Positions 53,668-62,737 of a stretch of DNA of 64,000 nt are shown here, piece after piece. The stretch covers positions 1-64,000 of the forward strand of contig JACCQN010000013.1 in the NCBI GenBank assembly GCA_015709215.1. Reading direction: 5' to 3'. The stretch comes from Bacteroidales bacterium (GTDB taxonomy: Bacteria; Bacteroidota; Bacteroidia; Bacteroidales; F082). The notes under the pieces are model-generated. The model did not search any database. It was not told the DNA's origin and saw only the letters and a program-made list of their open reading frames with translations. Position 1 is the first letter of the stretch; each line of letters begins with the position of its first letter. The translations under genes and the position numbers were made by a program.

Positions 53668-54501
53668 ATGAAAACTAAAATTTTTGGCCTTATGGCAATC
53701 CTGCTCGGAATGAGCATCGTGATGACTTCATGTAAAAAAGATGATGATGATGATCCGGCAATTCCGGCTACTATCGTCGATCTTACTTTAACAGCTGATA
53801 ACCTTGTAGCTACAATAACATTCAGTGAAGCTGTTTACAAAGCTGCCGACAAAACAGGCAACCTTGATGCTGCTGCTTTAAGCGTAACTATCTCTGGTGG
53901 TTCGGCAACGCTTACCAATTACACTGTAACACACACTGCAGGAACTTCCAGCGCTACTATTAATCTTGAGCTTGATGGTATTGCAAACGGAAGCGAAGAA
54001 CTTATCGTTGCTCCTGCCTCTGCTACAAGTATTTATAATGCTGCTGGCGCTGCAATGCCCACCACTGAATCAAAAAGTGTAATGCTTAAAGAAATTGGCA
54101 TCATTGGCCAATGGGTGTCAGCTGGCGCAAATGTGGCTCCTTTGTTGATAGGTGCTGGTGTAGATTCCATCTTTGCAAATTTCAAAGCTGACCTGTCCTA
54201 TGTTGTGGAAAGCTTTACTGTGGATGGATCAAAAACCACACTTACAGGAACTTATGTCCAGGCAAAGTCTTCAACAGGAAACATCTGGACAATAACTGTG
54301 AATCAGTCAAGTCCCTCAAGTCTTATTTCAGAGGGTATTTTTGAAATTCTACTCGATGGTGGTGTGAGCATGAAATATGAAATTGCTCAAACTGACCCAG
54401 AAATTCCTGGTGTTACGCCTGCAACACCCGAAGGCGGCTTTGGCAGCACCAGCGGTGGCGCATTTGGCATGATGAATGTCCAAACATATGTAAAGTACTA
54501 A
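53668..54501 (+). CDS. Surface lipoprotein with an Ig-like domain
   Basis: 277 residues. The lipobox MTSC (Cys22) is followed by KKDDDDDP, an acidic run like the lipoprotein export signal that sends lipoproteins to the cell surface in Bacteroidota. Residues 35-135 form an Ig-like beta-sandwich (LTLTADNLVATITFSEAVY, SVTISGGSATLTNYTVTHTAG). A second beta domain (about 145-277) ends in a glycine-rich tail, GGFGSTSGGAFGMMN. No catalytic motif is seen. Last gene before a strong terminator, so it is probably expressed with the catabolic genes. Confidence 0.75.
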   Translation: MKTKIFGLMAILLGMSIVMTSCKKDDDDDPAIPATIVDLTLTADNLVATITFSEAVYKAADKTGNLDAAALSVTISGGSATLTNYTVTHTAGTSSATINLELDGIANGSEELIVAPASATSIYNAAGAAMPTTESKSVMLKEIGIIGQWVSAGANVAPLLIGAGVDSIFANFKADLSYVVESFTVDGSKTTLTGTYVQAKSSTGNIWTITVNQSSPSSLISEGIFEILLDGGVSMKYEIAQTDPEIPGVTPATPEGGFGSTSGGAFGMMNVQTYVKY

Positions 54502-54513
54502 TTTCGAATCTCT

Positions 54514-54552
54514 CAACGACCAGCAAATTCAAGCTGGTCGTTGATTTTTTTT
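54514..54552 (+). terminator. Strong intrinsic terminator after the lipoprotein gene
   Basis: Perfect 11-bp stem CAACGACCAGC / GCTGGTCGTTG (54514-54524 and 54533-54543), eight-base loop, then A and eight T. It closes the operon that starts at 47623. Confidence 0.9.
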
Positions 54553-54604
54553 GGCTTTAAGCAACTTATTTTTCAGTTGAAGAATCATTTTTAACTATAC
54601 ATCC

Positions 54605-56188
54605 ATGAAAAAGTTTTTACTAAGTCTTTTGGTTGTTCTTAGTTCACAGGGATTTCTTTTGGCACAAGCACCCACAACCTCTTTCATGAGCAAAGACATT
54701 CCCGAGAAAGCAGACAAAGAATTTCAGTTTCTGGCTTTTTTTATCAATCAGGGCGTGAGTTCCAATTTTTACCCCACCAATGAATTTTTGCGCGGACAGG
54801 TTGTAGGCCGGATGTTCGGACAAAATAGCACAATCACTTCTGATACAGCACACGCTATGTATGTGGAGCAGCGCATTGTTCCATTCTTTATTTACAAACC
54901 AAATTTATTCAATGGCAAAGCCATTTTAAGGGCTTCATTCGAAATCGATTGGACCTGGGGTGATGCATCTTATGGAACCGGAGGAAATTTAGGCGGGGCA
55001 ATCTCGGCTGATCAGGTTAATATTCAAACACAAAATATTGAAATTGAATTACTTCCCTGGAAAGGATGGGCTGTAAATTTGGGTTTGCAGCGGATGTTCG
55101 ATAGCCCGTACAATGCTTACCGCACCCTGTTCGATAAAATGACCAATACAGGTTATCGATTGGGCTATTTTGGAACAGACGCTGTTGGAATCAGTATCAG
55201 AAACGACAGGGATTTCGGCAAATACAAAGCAGGTTTTTACAAGTTTTACGAAAACGATATTTTCAGAGATGATGACGTGAATATGTTTGAGCTGATGGCC
55301 GAAAGAAGTATTAGCCCGTTGTGGAATGTTGGCGCTTCTATTAATTATGTGCGCGATCGCTCTGGCGGAAAAGGCGGAATCTCTATTTTAGGGCAGGGTC
55401 TCAATTCGCTGCTCAATGATTATATGGGAACCTTTAAATTTAAGTTCGGCACCGATCCTTACAAAGCAGATATTTTCTGGGCTGGAACTTTCTTTAGCCG
55501 CAATGCTGATATGATGGCCGATCGGGTTTCACTCACCGGTTTCTTTAATTATAACTTTGGCCGTGCCGATGTGAAACGCAATGGCGAGTTCGTGAAAGGC
55601 GCTGATATTGGCGGTTTTGCCGCAAACCTAAAAGCTATTTACCGTTTTGGGCAAACGCCGGATGATCATTTTAAACTGGATCTCATTTACGCTTCAGGCG
55701 ATGAAGATGGTTTGGCTGATCAAAAATACAGTGGCGTAATGACCGGAAATACCTGGGGTGCACCGGGGGCAATCTTTATCAGCTCCGGAACATTCCTGCT
55801 GATGCCACATGGAAATGTTGTAAACCGCTACACTCCTGCCATCGCCGACCTTTCGAATATGGGTTATGGCATGAGCTTTGCCAGCGCCACTGCTTCAAAA
55901 GGATTGATTCCCTATAAGTTGATTGGAAAAATTGGTGGCGGATTTGCCATGAGTAATGCCGAACCTCAGGCTGGTGGAAAAAATATTGGTACAGAAGCCA
56001 ATTTCTCGCTGATTTATAATGTTGGCACCTATATGAGTATCGAATGGCATACCGCTTACCTGTGGCTGGGCGATTTTTACGACAGTGCCGACGACCGCTA
56101 TGGATATCCCATCAATGGAGGTACTTACGGACAACGCCCCATCGATCCCTGGACAAGTTTTCTGGTTGTTAAATGGCTGATGTTTTAA
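54605..56188 (+). CDS. Outer-membrane beta-barrel porin
   Basis: 527 residues with signal peptide (cleavage near LLA-QA). The mature protein alternates amphipathic strands with aromatic girdles (MYVEQRIVPFFIYKP, AILRASFEIDWTWGD, IEIELLPWKGWAVNLGLQRMF, TFKFKFGTDPYKADIFWAGTFFS) and ends in VVKWLMF with the terminal Phe used for barrel assembly. Size suggests 16-18 strands, similar in style to alginate-export-like porins; no TonB plug. It is the first gene after the terminator and probably pairs with the exported hydrolase 17 bases downstream. Confidence 0.8.
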   Translation: MKKFLLSLLVVLSSQGFLLAQAPTTSFMSKDIPEKADKEFQFLAFFINQGVSSNFYPTNEFLRGQVVGRMFGQNSTITSDTAHAMYVEQRIVPFFIYKPNLFNGKAILRASFEIDWTWGDASYGTGGNLGGAISADQVNIQTQNIEIELLPWKGWAVNLGLQRMFDSPYNAYRTLFDKMTNTGYRLGYFGTDAVGISIRNDRDFGKYKAGFYKFYENDIFRDDDVNMFELMAERSISPLWNVGASINYVRDRSGGKGGISILGQGLNSLLNDYMGTFKFKFGTDPYKADIFWAGTFFSRNADMMADRVSLTGFFNYNFGRADVKRNGEFVKGADIGGFAANLKAIYRFGQTPDDHFKLDLIYASGDEDGLADQKYSGVMTGNTWGAPGAIFISSGTFLLMPHGNVVNRYTPAIADLSNMGYGMSFASATASKGLIPYKLIGKIGGGFAMSNAEPQAGGKNIGTEANFSLIYNVGTYMSIEWHTAYLWLGDFYDSADDRYGYPINGGTYGQRPIDPWTSFLVVKWLMF

Positions 56189-56205
56189 CTTCAATACTGC
56201 ATCCT

Positions 56206-57177
56206 ATGAAAAATTACAGCACTTTATATCGTAACGCGCTAACGGGTTTATTACTTGTAATAAGTATAATGGCGTTCGGACAAATCAATCCCTATATGAA
56301 ACTACCGGAATACAGCAGTTTTGATGAAATTCCATATCCTTTCGAAGTGCATAAGGTTAAGCTTAATAGCGACATCGAGCTGGCTTATGTTGACGAAGGA
56401 AAAGGTGACAAAACGATTATTTTTATCCACGGTTTGGGCAGTTACCTGCCGGCATGGAAGAAAAATATTGCCGAACTAAGCAAGGATTATCGCTGCATTG
56501 GCATTGATTTGCCTGGATACGGAAAAAGCAGTAAACTCCCGCACAGCGGCAAAATGACCTTTTACGCTGAAGTGGTGAATCAGTTTGCAGAAGCTTTAAA
56601 TCTTGAAAACATTTACATTGCAGGACACAGCATGGGTGGACAGATTGCCATGGTTACCTCACTCACTTACCCCGAACTTGTTAAAGGCCTCATTCTGGCA
56701 GCTCCTGCTGGATTTGAATACTTTACACCAGGTCAAAAAGAATGGTTTCGCAATGTGATGACGCTGGATGGGGTGATGAAAACTCCTGTGGATGCCATCC
56801 AAACCAATCTTTACTACAACTTTTATAAAACGCCGGAGGATGCAGAATTTATGATCACCGATCGAATCGCCATGCGCAATGCCAGCGATTTTGAAGCTTA
56901 TTCCTATGCCGTTGTGCAATCGGTAAAGGGTATGGTTGACGAACCTGTTCTGGATTATCTGGAAAATATCAAAATACCTGTTTTAATCATCTTTGGTGAA
57001 AATGATAATTTGATTCCAAATCGCTTTCTGAATCCGGGTTTCACAAAAAATATTGCCGAAACAGGACATTCAAAACTTCCTAACAGCACACTGGTTATGC
57101 TCCCAAAAACCGGACATTTTCTGCAATTTGAGAATCCTGAAGGCTTTAACAAAGCCGTGAGAGAATTCCTGAAGTAA
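56206..57177 (+). CDS. Exported alpha/beta hydrolase
   Basis: 323 residues from ATG 56206, which puts the signal peptide (cleavage near AFG-QI) at the N-terminus; the frame could open at 56173 inside the porin gene. The catalytic triad is Ser142 in AGHSMGGQIAM, Asp267 in GENDNLI and His304 in KTGHFLQF; the oxyanion region is FIHGLGSY. The lid (about 175-240) is helical. It is likely an esterase or lipase-like enzyme of the periplasm or outer membrane, acting on a substrate handled by the neighbouring porin and the upstream catabolic genes. Confidence 0.87.
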   Translation: MKNYSTLYRNALTGLLLVISIMAFGQINPYMKLPEYSSFDEIPYPFEVHKVKLNSDIELAYVDEGKGDKTIIFIHGLGSYLPAWKKNIAELSKDYRCIGIDLPGYGKSSKLPHSGKMTFYAEVVNQFAEALNLENIYIAGHSMGGQIAMVTSLTYPELVKGLILAAPAGFEYFTPGQKEWFRNVMTLDGVMKTPVDAIQTNLYYNFYKTPEDAEFMITDRIAMRNASDFEAYSYAVVQSVKGMVDEPVLDYLENIKIPVLIIFGENDNLIPNRFLNPGFTKNIAETGHSKLPNSTLVMLPKTGHFLQFENPEGFNKAVREFLK

Positions 57178-57203
57178 TACGATGGTGATTTTTATTGGTG
57201 GTG

Positions 57204-57238
57204 AAAAGGCAGTCGATCAGGCTGCCTTTTTCATTTTT
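57204..57238 (+). terminator. Intrinsic terminator after the alpha/beta hydrolase gene
   Basis: Stem AAAAGGCAG / CTGCCTTTT (57204-57212 and 57222-57230), nine-base loop, followed by a T-rich tract. Confidence 0.8.
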
Positions 57239-57312
57239 ATGATTGTTGCACGATTTTCAGGATTTCATGCATTCTTTCAAACATAATAGAACCGTTCTTG
57301 CTGCAAAAATCT

Positions 57313-57320
57313 TACTTTTG
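57313..57320 (+). promoter_or_regulatory. Putative -7 box of lgt promoter
   Basis: TACTTTTG fits TAnnTTTG, 20 bases before the lgt ATG at 57341. Confidence 0.4.
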
Positions 57321-57340
57321 AATCCTGATCAAACACTATT

Positions 57341-58492
57341 ATGTATCCCAGAATAAGCGATTTTGTTAACGATGTTTTCGGCACTTCATTTGAATGGCCA
57401 ATAATGAGTTATGGTTTTTTTCTCTCACTGGCTTTTCTGCTGTCCGCTTTGGTAGTGCGCTCCGAGCTTAAGCGCAAGGAGCAGCAAGGATTGATTCATG
57501 CCCAAACCATTCATGAAAAGGCTGGTAAAATGAATTGGATTGAACTTTTTCTGAATATTTTGCTTGGCTTTATCCTTGCTCACAAGATCAGTTTTGTACT
57601 GCTCAACTTCGCACTTTTTCAGGAAGATCCACAAGCGGTTTTGCTTTCCACGAAAGGGTATTGGCTGGCTGGATTACTTGGCGCAGCAGGCATGGCTTAT
57701 ATTTATCTCAAGCAGCAAAAAAAGCAACCGGATAAGCAAGAAAATCGCATCGTCCGCCCCTATCAACATACCGCAACCCTGATACTAATTGCTGCTGTGA
57801 GTGGCCTGATTGGGGCTAAAATCTTTCACCAATTGGAGAATTGGGAAACCTTTATCAAAGACCCTATTGGTGAGCTGCTTTCGTTTGATGGACTTACCTT
57901 TTACGGAGGCCTGATAACGGCTGCCTTCTTCGTAGCTTGGTTTGGAGAAAAACAAAAGATAAGCTGGCGACATATGGGTGATGCTGTTGCTCCGGCGCTC
58001 ATTCTGGCTTATGGAATCGGCAGGATTGGCTGTCAGGTAGCCGGCGATGGCGACTGGGGAATTGTAAACACCGCTCCGATGCCGGAATGGCTGTCATTTT
58101 TACCACAATGGGTTTGGGCGTATGACTACCCCAATAATGTTTTGGGAGAAGGTATTCCCATTCCGGGTTGTGAAGGGCCGTATTGTTACCGGTTAGCCGA
58201 AACAGTTTTTCCAACACCAATTTATGAAACCACAATGAGCCTGATCATATTTGGCTTCCTCTTGCTCCTACGAAATGGATTACGCTTTCCGGGACAGCTT
58301 TTTGCGGTTTATCTTGTATTAAATGGCATCGAAAGAGGGCTTATCGAACAGATTAGAGTGAATAATATCATGCATTTTTTAGGCATGCAAATTACTCAGG
58401 CACAGCTTATTTCAACACTTTTAATCGTCTTGGGAATCAGTATGTTTATCTACTTCCACTTTACAGGCACCAAAAAACCAAAAACACCATGA
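57341..58492 (+). CDS. lgt: Prolipoprotein diacylglyceryl transferase
   Basis: 383 residues, seven or more membrane helices. The Lgt signature region AYGIGRIGCQVAGDGDWG (about 225-242) with its conserved arginine, and LNGIERGLIEQIRVN near the C-terminus, identify the enzyme that adds diacylglyceryl to the lipobox cysteine of prelipoproteins at the inner membrane. It is longer than the E. coli enzyme (about 290) owing to a loop after helix 1 and one near 120-140. Overlaps the next gene by four bases. Confidence 0.92.
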   Translation: MYPRISDFVNDVFGTSFEWPIMSYGFFLSLAFLLSALVVRSELKRKEQQGLIHAQTIHEKAGKMNWIELFLNILLGFILAHKISFVLLNFALFQEDPQAVLLSTKGYWLAGLLGAAGMAYIYLKQQKKQPDKQENRIVRPYQHTATLILIAAVSGLIGAKIFHQLENWETFIKDPIGELLSFDGLTFYGGLITAAFFVAWFGEKQKISWRHMGDAVAPALILAYGIGRIGCQVAGDGDWGIVNTAPMPEWLSFLPQWVWAYDYPNNVLGEGIPIPGCEGPYCYRLAETVFPTPIYETTMSLIIFGFLLLLRNGLRFPGQLFAVYLVLNGIERGLIEQIRVNNIMHFLGMQITQAQLISTLLIVLGISMFIYFHFTGTKKPKTP

Positions 58493-59283
58493 AAACCTAT
58501 GAAGCCCTCACCTTAAGTGTTGTTGAAATTGCCAAAAATGCTGGTGCTTTTATTCGGGAACAGGCTTTAAAATTCAATCCTGAAATGACAGAGCAGAAGG
58601 GTTTGCACGATTTGGTTTCCTACGTAGATCGAACTGCCGAAGAAATGATACTTACGGCGCTCAAATCGCTGCTTCCGGCAGCAGGTTTTATAGCCGAAGA
58701 AAGCGGAACCAAAGCTGCAGCCGAGTTCAATTGGATTGTTGATCCACTCGACGGGACAACAAATTTTGTGCATGGTGTGCCCATTTACTCGGTGAGCATT
58801 GCTTTGCAGCAAAATGATAAAATAGTCTCGGGTGTGGTTTATGAAGTAAGTCGCGATGAGTGTTTTTATGCCTGGCAAGGAAGTCAGGCTTTCCTGAATG
58901 AAAAAGCTATTGCTGTTAGTCCAGCCAAAACACTTGCCAATAGCCTGATTGCGACCGGATTTCCTTACATTGATTTCTCACGGATGGAAAGCTATCTGCA
59001 ACTTTTTGACGATTTGATGCGCAACAGCAGAGGGTTACGCAGGCTGGGTTCTGCAGCTGTTGATCTGGCCTATGTGGCTTGCGGACGTTTTGAAGCTTTT
59101 TACGAATACGGGCTAAATCCCTGGGATGTGGCTGCAGGTGCTTTTATTGTTGAACAAGCCGGCGGACAGCTTGCTGATTTTTCTGGCGGTGAAAACTGGC
59201 TTTTTGGAGGAGAAATTTGCGCCACTAACAAACATACAAACGACGAATTACTTTCAAAAATTAGTAAATATTTGCAGCTCTAA
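58489..59283 (+). CDS. Inositol monophosphatase-family phosphatase
   Basis: 264 residues. Metal-site motifs are AEESG (69-73), DPLDGTTNF (85-93) and the C-terminal NPWDVAAGAFIVEQAGG. This is the IMPase/SuhB family (also CysQ-like), which removes phosphate from inositol phosphate or related substrates with magnesium. Length fits SuhB. Translation is coupled to lgt by a four-base overlap. The true substrate is uncertain. Confidence 0.92.
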   Translation: MKTYEALTLSVVEIAKNAGAFIREQALKFNPEMTEQKGLHDLVSYVDRTAEEMILTALKSLLPAAGFIAEESGTKAAAEFNWIVDPLDGTTNFVHGVPIYSVSIALQQNDKIVSGVVYEVSRDECFYAWQGSQAFLNEKAIAVSPAKTLANSLIATGFPYIDFSRMESYLQLFDDLMRNSRGLRRLGSAAVDLAYVACGRFEAFYEYGLNPWDVAAGAFIVEQAGGQLADFSGGENWLFGGEICATNKHTNDELLSKISKYLQL

Positions 59284-59304
59284 AGGCTGTATTTTGCATT
59301 AATT

Positions 59305-60528
59305 CTACCTCCGTTTTGGACCGAAAGACCCACCTCTGTGAAATTTATTTCTACTGAACCCCTGCTTGCGTTTTTTAACAACATATTCAGGCCCCTGACC
59401 CAATTCAGCCGGAAGTTGTAATTTGCGCACTTCCATATCAATAAATTCCTCAATCCGGTTGAATTTATAGATTTCATCTTCACTGATAAAAGTGAGTGCA
59501 ACACCAGTTTTTTCAGCACGGGCTGTACGGCCTACACGATGAACATAATCTTCCGCATCTCCGGGCACGTTATAATTGATTACCAGACTGATATCATCAA
59601 TATCTATTCCTCTTGAAACGATATCAGTAGCTACCAGAATTTGGATTTCACGGTGTTTAAAATCACGCAAAACCTTACCACGTTCTTCCTGGGTCAAATC
59701 ACTGTGTATGGCTTTGGCATTCATTTTTTTCTTCAGGAGGTGTTGTTCAATCTCTTTTACGCTCTTCTTGGTTGCAGAAAATATCAGCACAAGCGGTATG
59801 TCTCGTCCTTCGATAAGTTGCTGAATGAGTGGAATTTTCTGATTCTCAAAAGTCATATAGGCTGCCTGAAGCACGTTTTCGGCCGGTTTTGAAACGGCAA
59901 GGTTTATTTCTTCAAACTGCTTCAATATCTGACGGGCGAGTTTACGAATAGCATCCGGCATGGTTGCCGAAAACATCAGGGTTTGCCTGTTACTATTTGT
60001 TACTGCTATAATACGTTGTATATCAGGTAAAAAACCCATATCCAACATACGATCTGCCTCATCAAGCACTAAAAACTTCAAATCAGAAAAATCAACGTAG
60101 CCCATATTAAGATGGGCAATTAAGCGTCCGGGGGTTGCCACAACAATTGGAGCACCGCTTTGCAAAGCCTTTTTTTCATTGGCATAATCCGTACCACTCC
60201 CACCTCCATAAACTGCCACGGAGCTGATTCCCGTAAAATAGGCAAGCCCTTCAATTTGCTGATCTATCTGGATGGCCAATTCGCGTGTTGGCACTAAAAT
60301 CAGAACTTGTGGTTTTGTTGGAAGATCATTATTATTAAGCAATGTATGCACAACTGGCAAAATAAATGCAGCTGTTTTGCCCGTTCCGGTTTGAGCACAG
60401 GCTATCAGGTCTTTTTTTCTTAAGACGGCAGGAATCGCCTGTTCCTGTATGGGTGTGGCTTGCTCGAAGCCCATTGCATCCAATCCTTCCATTAAAGATG
60501 GATGAAGCTGAAGTTCAGAAAATTTCAA
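59305..60528 (-). CDS. rhlE: DEAD-box RNA helicase, RhlE-type
   Basis: 407 residues. Motifs in order: FxQ region with TPIQEQAIP (about 25-33), AQTGTGKTA, PTRELA, TPGRL, VLDEADRMLDMGF, FSATMP, VATDIVSRGIDI and HRVGRTARA. The tail is short and basic (KRKQGFSRNKFHRGG), as in RhlE-type helicases that act in ribosome assembly or RNA turnover. The frame starts with TTG at 60528; the product KFSELQLHPSLMEGLDAMGF matches the family N-terminus, so the rare start is probably real. Convergent with the phosphatase gene, 21 bases apart. Confidence 0.94.
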   Translation of the reverse strand: MKFSELQLHPSLMEGLDAMGFEQATPIQEQAIPAVLRKKDLIACAQTGTGKTAAFILPVVHTLLNNNDLPTKPQVLILVPTRELAIQIDQQIEGLAYFTGISSVAVYGGGSGTDYANEKKALQSGAPIVVATPGRLIAHLNMGYVDFSDLKFLVLDEADRMLDMGFLPDIQRIIAVTNSNRQTLMFSATMPDAIRKLARQILKQFEEINLAVSKPAENVLQAAYMTFENQKIPLIQQLIEGRDIPLVLIFSATKKSVKEIEQHLLKKKMNAKAIHSDLTQEERGKVLRDFKHREIQILVATDIVSRGIDIDDISLVINYNVPGDAEDYVHRVGRTARAEKTGVALTFISEDEIYKFNRIEEFIDMEVRKLQLPAELGQGPEYVVKKRKQGFSRNKFHRGGSFGPKRR

Positions 60529-60704
60529 AGATTCAATTTTTTGATATAATACTTGTGATGCAGCCTCAAAGCCGTGTTATCTTACTGCTGTGAAAGCGTC
60601 AAAGTTAATACAAATGAACTAATTCAAGCGCAATCCCTGATAATTTCATATGCTATTGTGCATTTTCGTATTTTTACAATCCCTAATTTGGCACATCTCA
60701 TAGT

Positions 60705-62099
60705 ATGAAAAAATTGCTCGTCACCTCCTTCTTTATATTGGCAGTAATGCAAGCTGCATGGTCTCAGTCTGATAGTTTATTACCTGTTTCTGCCCTGCCT
60801 GATTCCTCAGACGCTCCGGTGAAAGTGTATAAATTCGACATCAAAGAGCAAATTGCTCCACCGGTTTGGCGCACTACCCAAAAAGCTTTTGAAGCTGCCT
60901 ATGAGGCCGGAGCAGATCTGATGATGATTCATATGAATACCTATGGCGGACTTGTTGATGCTGCAGATTCAATACGGACGAAAATCCTGGGTTCACGTAT
61001 TCCTGTTTATGTGTTGATCGACAACAATGCTGCATCTGCAGGCGCCTTGATTTCAATTGCCTGCGACAGCATTTATATGGTTGAAGGTGCTAATATTGGC
61101 GCAGCAACAGTAGTAAACCAGACAGGCGAAGTTGTTCCCGACAAATTTCAGTCGTATATGCGTTCGATGATGCGTAGCACTGCCGAGGCAAATGGTCGCG
61201 ATCCCGATATAGCGCAGGCAATGGTTGATCCTTCGATATTTATTCCGGGTGTTTCAGATTCAGGTAAAGTACTCACTTTTACTACTTCAGAAGCTATCAA
61301 ATTTGGTTTTGCCGAAGGAAAAGCCCAGAGCATACAAGAAGTGATGCAACTGGCAGGACACGAAAACTACGAAATCATTGAGCATACCCTCAGTCCGATG
61401 GATAAAGTGATCAACTTTTTAATACATCCTGCAGTGAGTGGAATATTGATTATGGTGATTATTGGCGGGCTTTACTTCGAATTGCAAACACCCGGAGTTG
61501 GCTTTCCGCTGGGAGCTTCCGTTCTTGCTGCCTTGCTCTATTTTGCGCCGCTGTATCTCGAGGGTTTGGCAACCCATTGGGAAGTAATCGTATTTGTTTT
61601 GGGAATCATTCTGCTGCTCGTCGAAATATTTGCCATCCCTGGTTTTGGAGTTACCGGAATTTTGGGTTTGCTGATGATCATAGGCGGGCTCACCTTTGCC
61701 ATGGTCGAGAGTTTTGGCGACAATCCGCTCGACGTAAATCTGATGCCACTTACAAAAGCCTTTTTCACAGTGATTATTGCTGTTTTTCTCTCGCTTGGGA
61801 TTTCTATCTACCTCAGCCAGAGGTTATTCACCACCACAACTTTCGGTCATCTGGCATTAGATACTGTTCAAAACAAAAATGAAGGTTTCACTTCTGCCAA
61901 TAAAGTTTATAGCAGTATGATCGGGAAAACAGGTACGGCATATACAATGCTACGGCCTTCGGGAAAAGTGCTCATTGAGGATGAAATGTATGATGCAACT
62001 GCCCTCAGTGGTTTCATCGACAGCGAAAGCCCTGTTGAGGTAGTGAGTTATCAGACGGGACAGCTATTCGTGAGAAAAGCAAAAGCAGCAGAAGCATGA
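60705..62099 (+). CDS. Long-form NfeD membrane protease (ClpP-class)
   Basis: 464 residues: signal peptide (to about 20), ClpP-like serine protease domain (about 38-225) with nucleophile Ser111 in NNAASAGALIS and the general-base lysine region DKFQSYMRSMMRSTAEANGRDP (about 150), four or five membrane helices (about 235-375) and a C-terminal OB-fold (about 400-460). This is the protease-bearing NfeD of the STOPP group. Archaeal relatives cut stomatin C-termini; the bacterial targets are unclear. No flotillin adjoins it here; floA with a short NfeD is at 8325. The stop overlaps the macro-domain gene by four bases. Confidence 0.92.
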   Translation: MKKLLVTSFFILAVMQAAWSQSDSLLPVSALPDSSDAPVKVYKFDIKEQIAPPVWRTTQKAFEAAYEAGADLMMIHMNTYGGLVDAADSIRTKILGSRIPVYVLIDNNAASAGALISIACDSIYMVEGANIGAATVVNQTGEVVPDKFQSYMRSMMRSTAEANGRDPDIAQAMVDPSIFIPGVSDSGKVLTFTTSEAIKFGFAEGKAQSIQEVMQLAGHENYEIIEHTLSPMDKVINFLIHPAVSGILIMVIIGGLYFELQTPGVGFPLGASVLAALLYFAPLYLEGLATHWEVIVFVLGIILLLVEIFAIPGFGVTGILGLLMIIGGLTFAMVESFGDNPLDVNLMPLTKAFFTVIIAVFLSLGISIYLSQRLFTTTTFGHLALDTVQNKNEGFTSANKVYSSMIGKTGTAYTMLRPSGKVLIEDEMYDATALSGFIDSESPVEVVSYQTGQLFVRKAKAAEA

Positions 62100-62605
62100 T
62101 CAAAATCGAAATTAAAAAAGGCGATATTACTGTAGAACAAACAGATGCAATCGTAAACGCAGCCAATAATTCCTTACTGGGCGGCGGTGGCGTTGATGGC
62201 GCCATACATCGTGCCGCAGGTTCTGAGCTTTTGGAAGCTTGCAGAAAACTAAACGGATGCCAAACAGGAGAAGCAAAACTAACAGCAGGATTTCGTCTGG
62301 CTGCCAAATATGTGATCCATACCGTAGGGCCGGTTTGGAAAGGAGGAGTAGAACAAGAAAGTGAAAAGCTAAAATCAGCCTATAAAAACAGCCTTAAACT
62401 TGCTGACGAAAATGGTTGTAAATCAATTGCCTTTCCAAATATTTCAACCGGAGTGTATGGTTTTCCAAAAGAAAAAGCCGTTCTGATCGTGAAAGAAACC
62501 ATTGACACCTTGCTCCCCGATTTGAAAAACATCACACAAATAAACTTCGTTTGTTTTGATGAAGAAAACTACCAGTATTATTTGAAAACCTTCAACCATG
62601 TTTAA
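62096..62605 (+). CDS. Macro-domain protein (ADP-ribose / O-acetyl-ADP-ribose deacetylase-like)
   Basis: 169 residues, a stand-alone macro domain. NAANNSLLGGGGVDGAIHRAAG (22-43) is the diagnostic ADP-ribose-binding loop with the Asn-Asn and GGGGVDGAI signature of the MacroD/YmdB class; the second loop ISTGVYGFP (about 120-128) is also present. Such enzymes remove ADP-ribose from acidic residues or deacetylate O-acetyl-ADP-ribose. Translationally coupled to the nfeD gene by ATGA overlap. Identity is firm; the physiological target is not. Confidence 0.94.
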   Translation: MIKIEIKKGDITVEQTDAIVNAANNSLLGGGGVDGAIHRAAGSELLEACRKLNGCQTGEAKLTAGFRLAAKYVIHTVGPVWKGGVEQESEKLKSAYKNSLKLADENGCKSIAFPNISTGVYGFPKEKAVLIVKETIDTLLPDLKNITQINFVCFDEENYQYYLKTFNHV

Positions 62606-62737
62606 AAAAACCCAAATTCTTAATTCAAATGACCGAAAACATGGAAAAATAAGTCAAGAATTCAATATTCAATACATTAGCCCTACCAAACTTTTAATCA
62701 TTTACCAAAACCTAAACGACTGATTTGATTGCAAACG

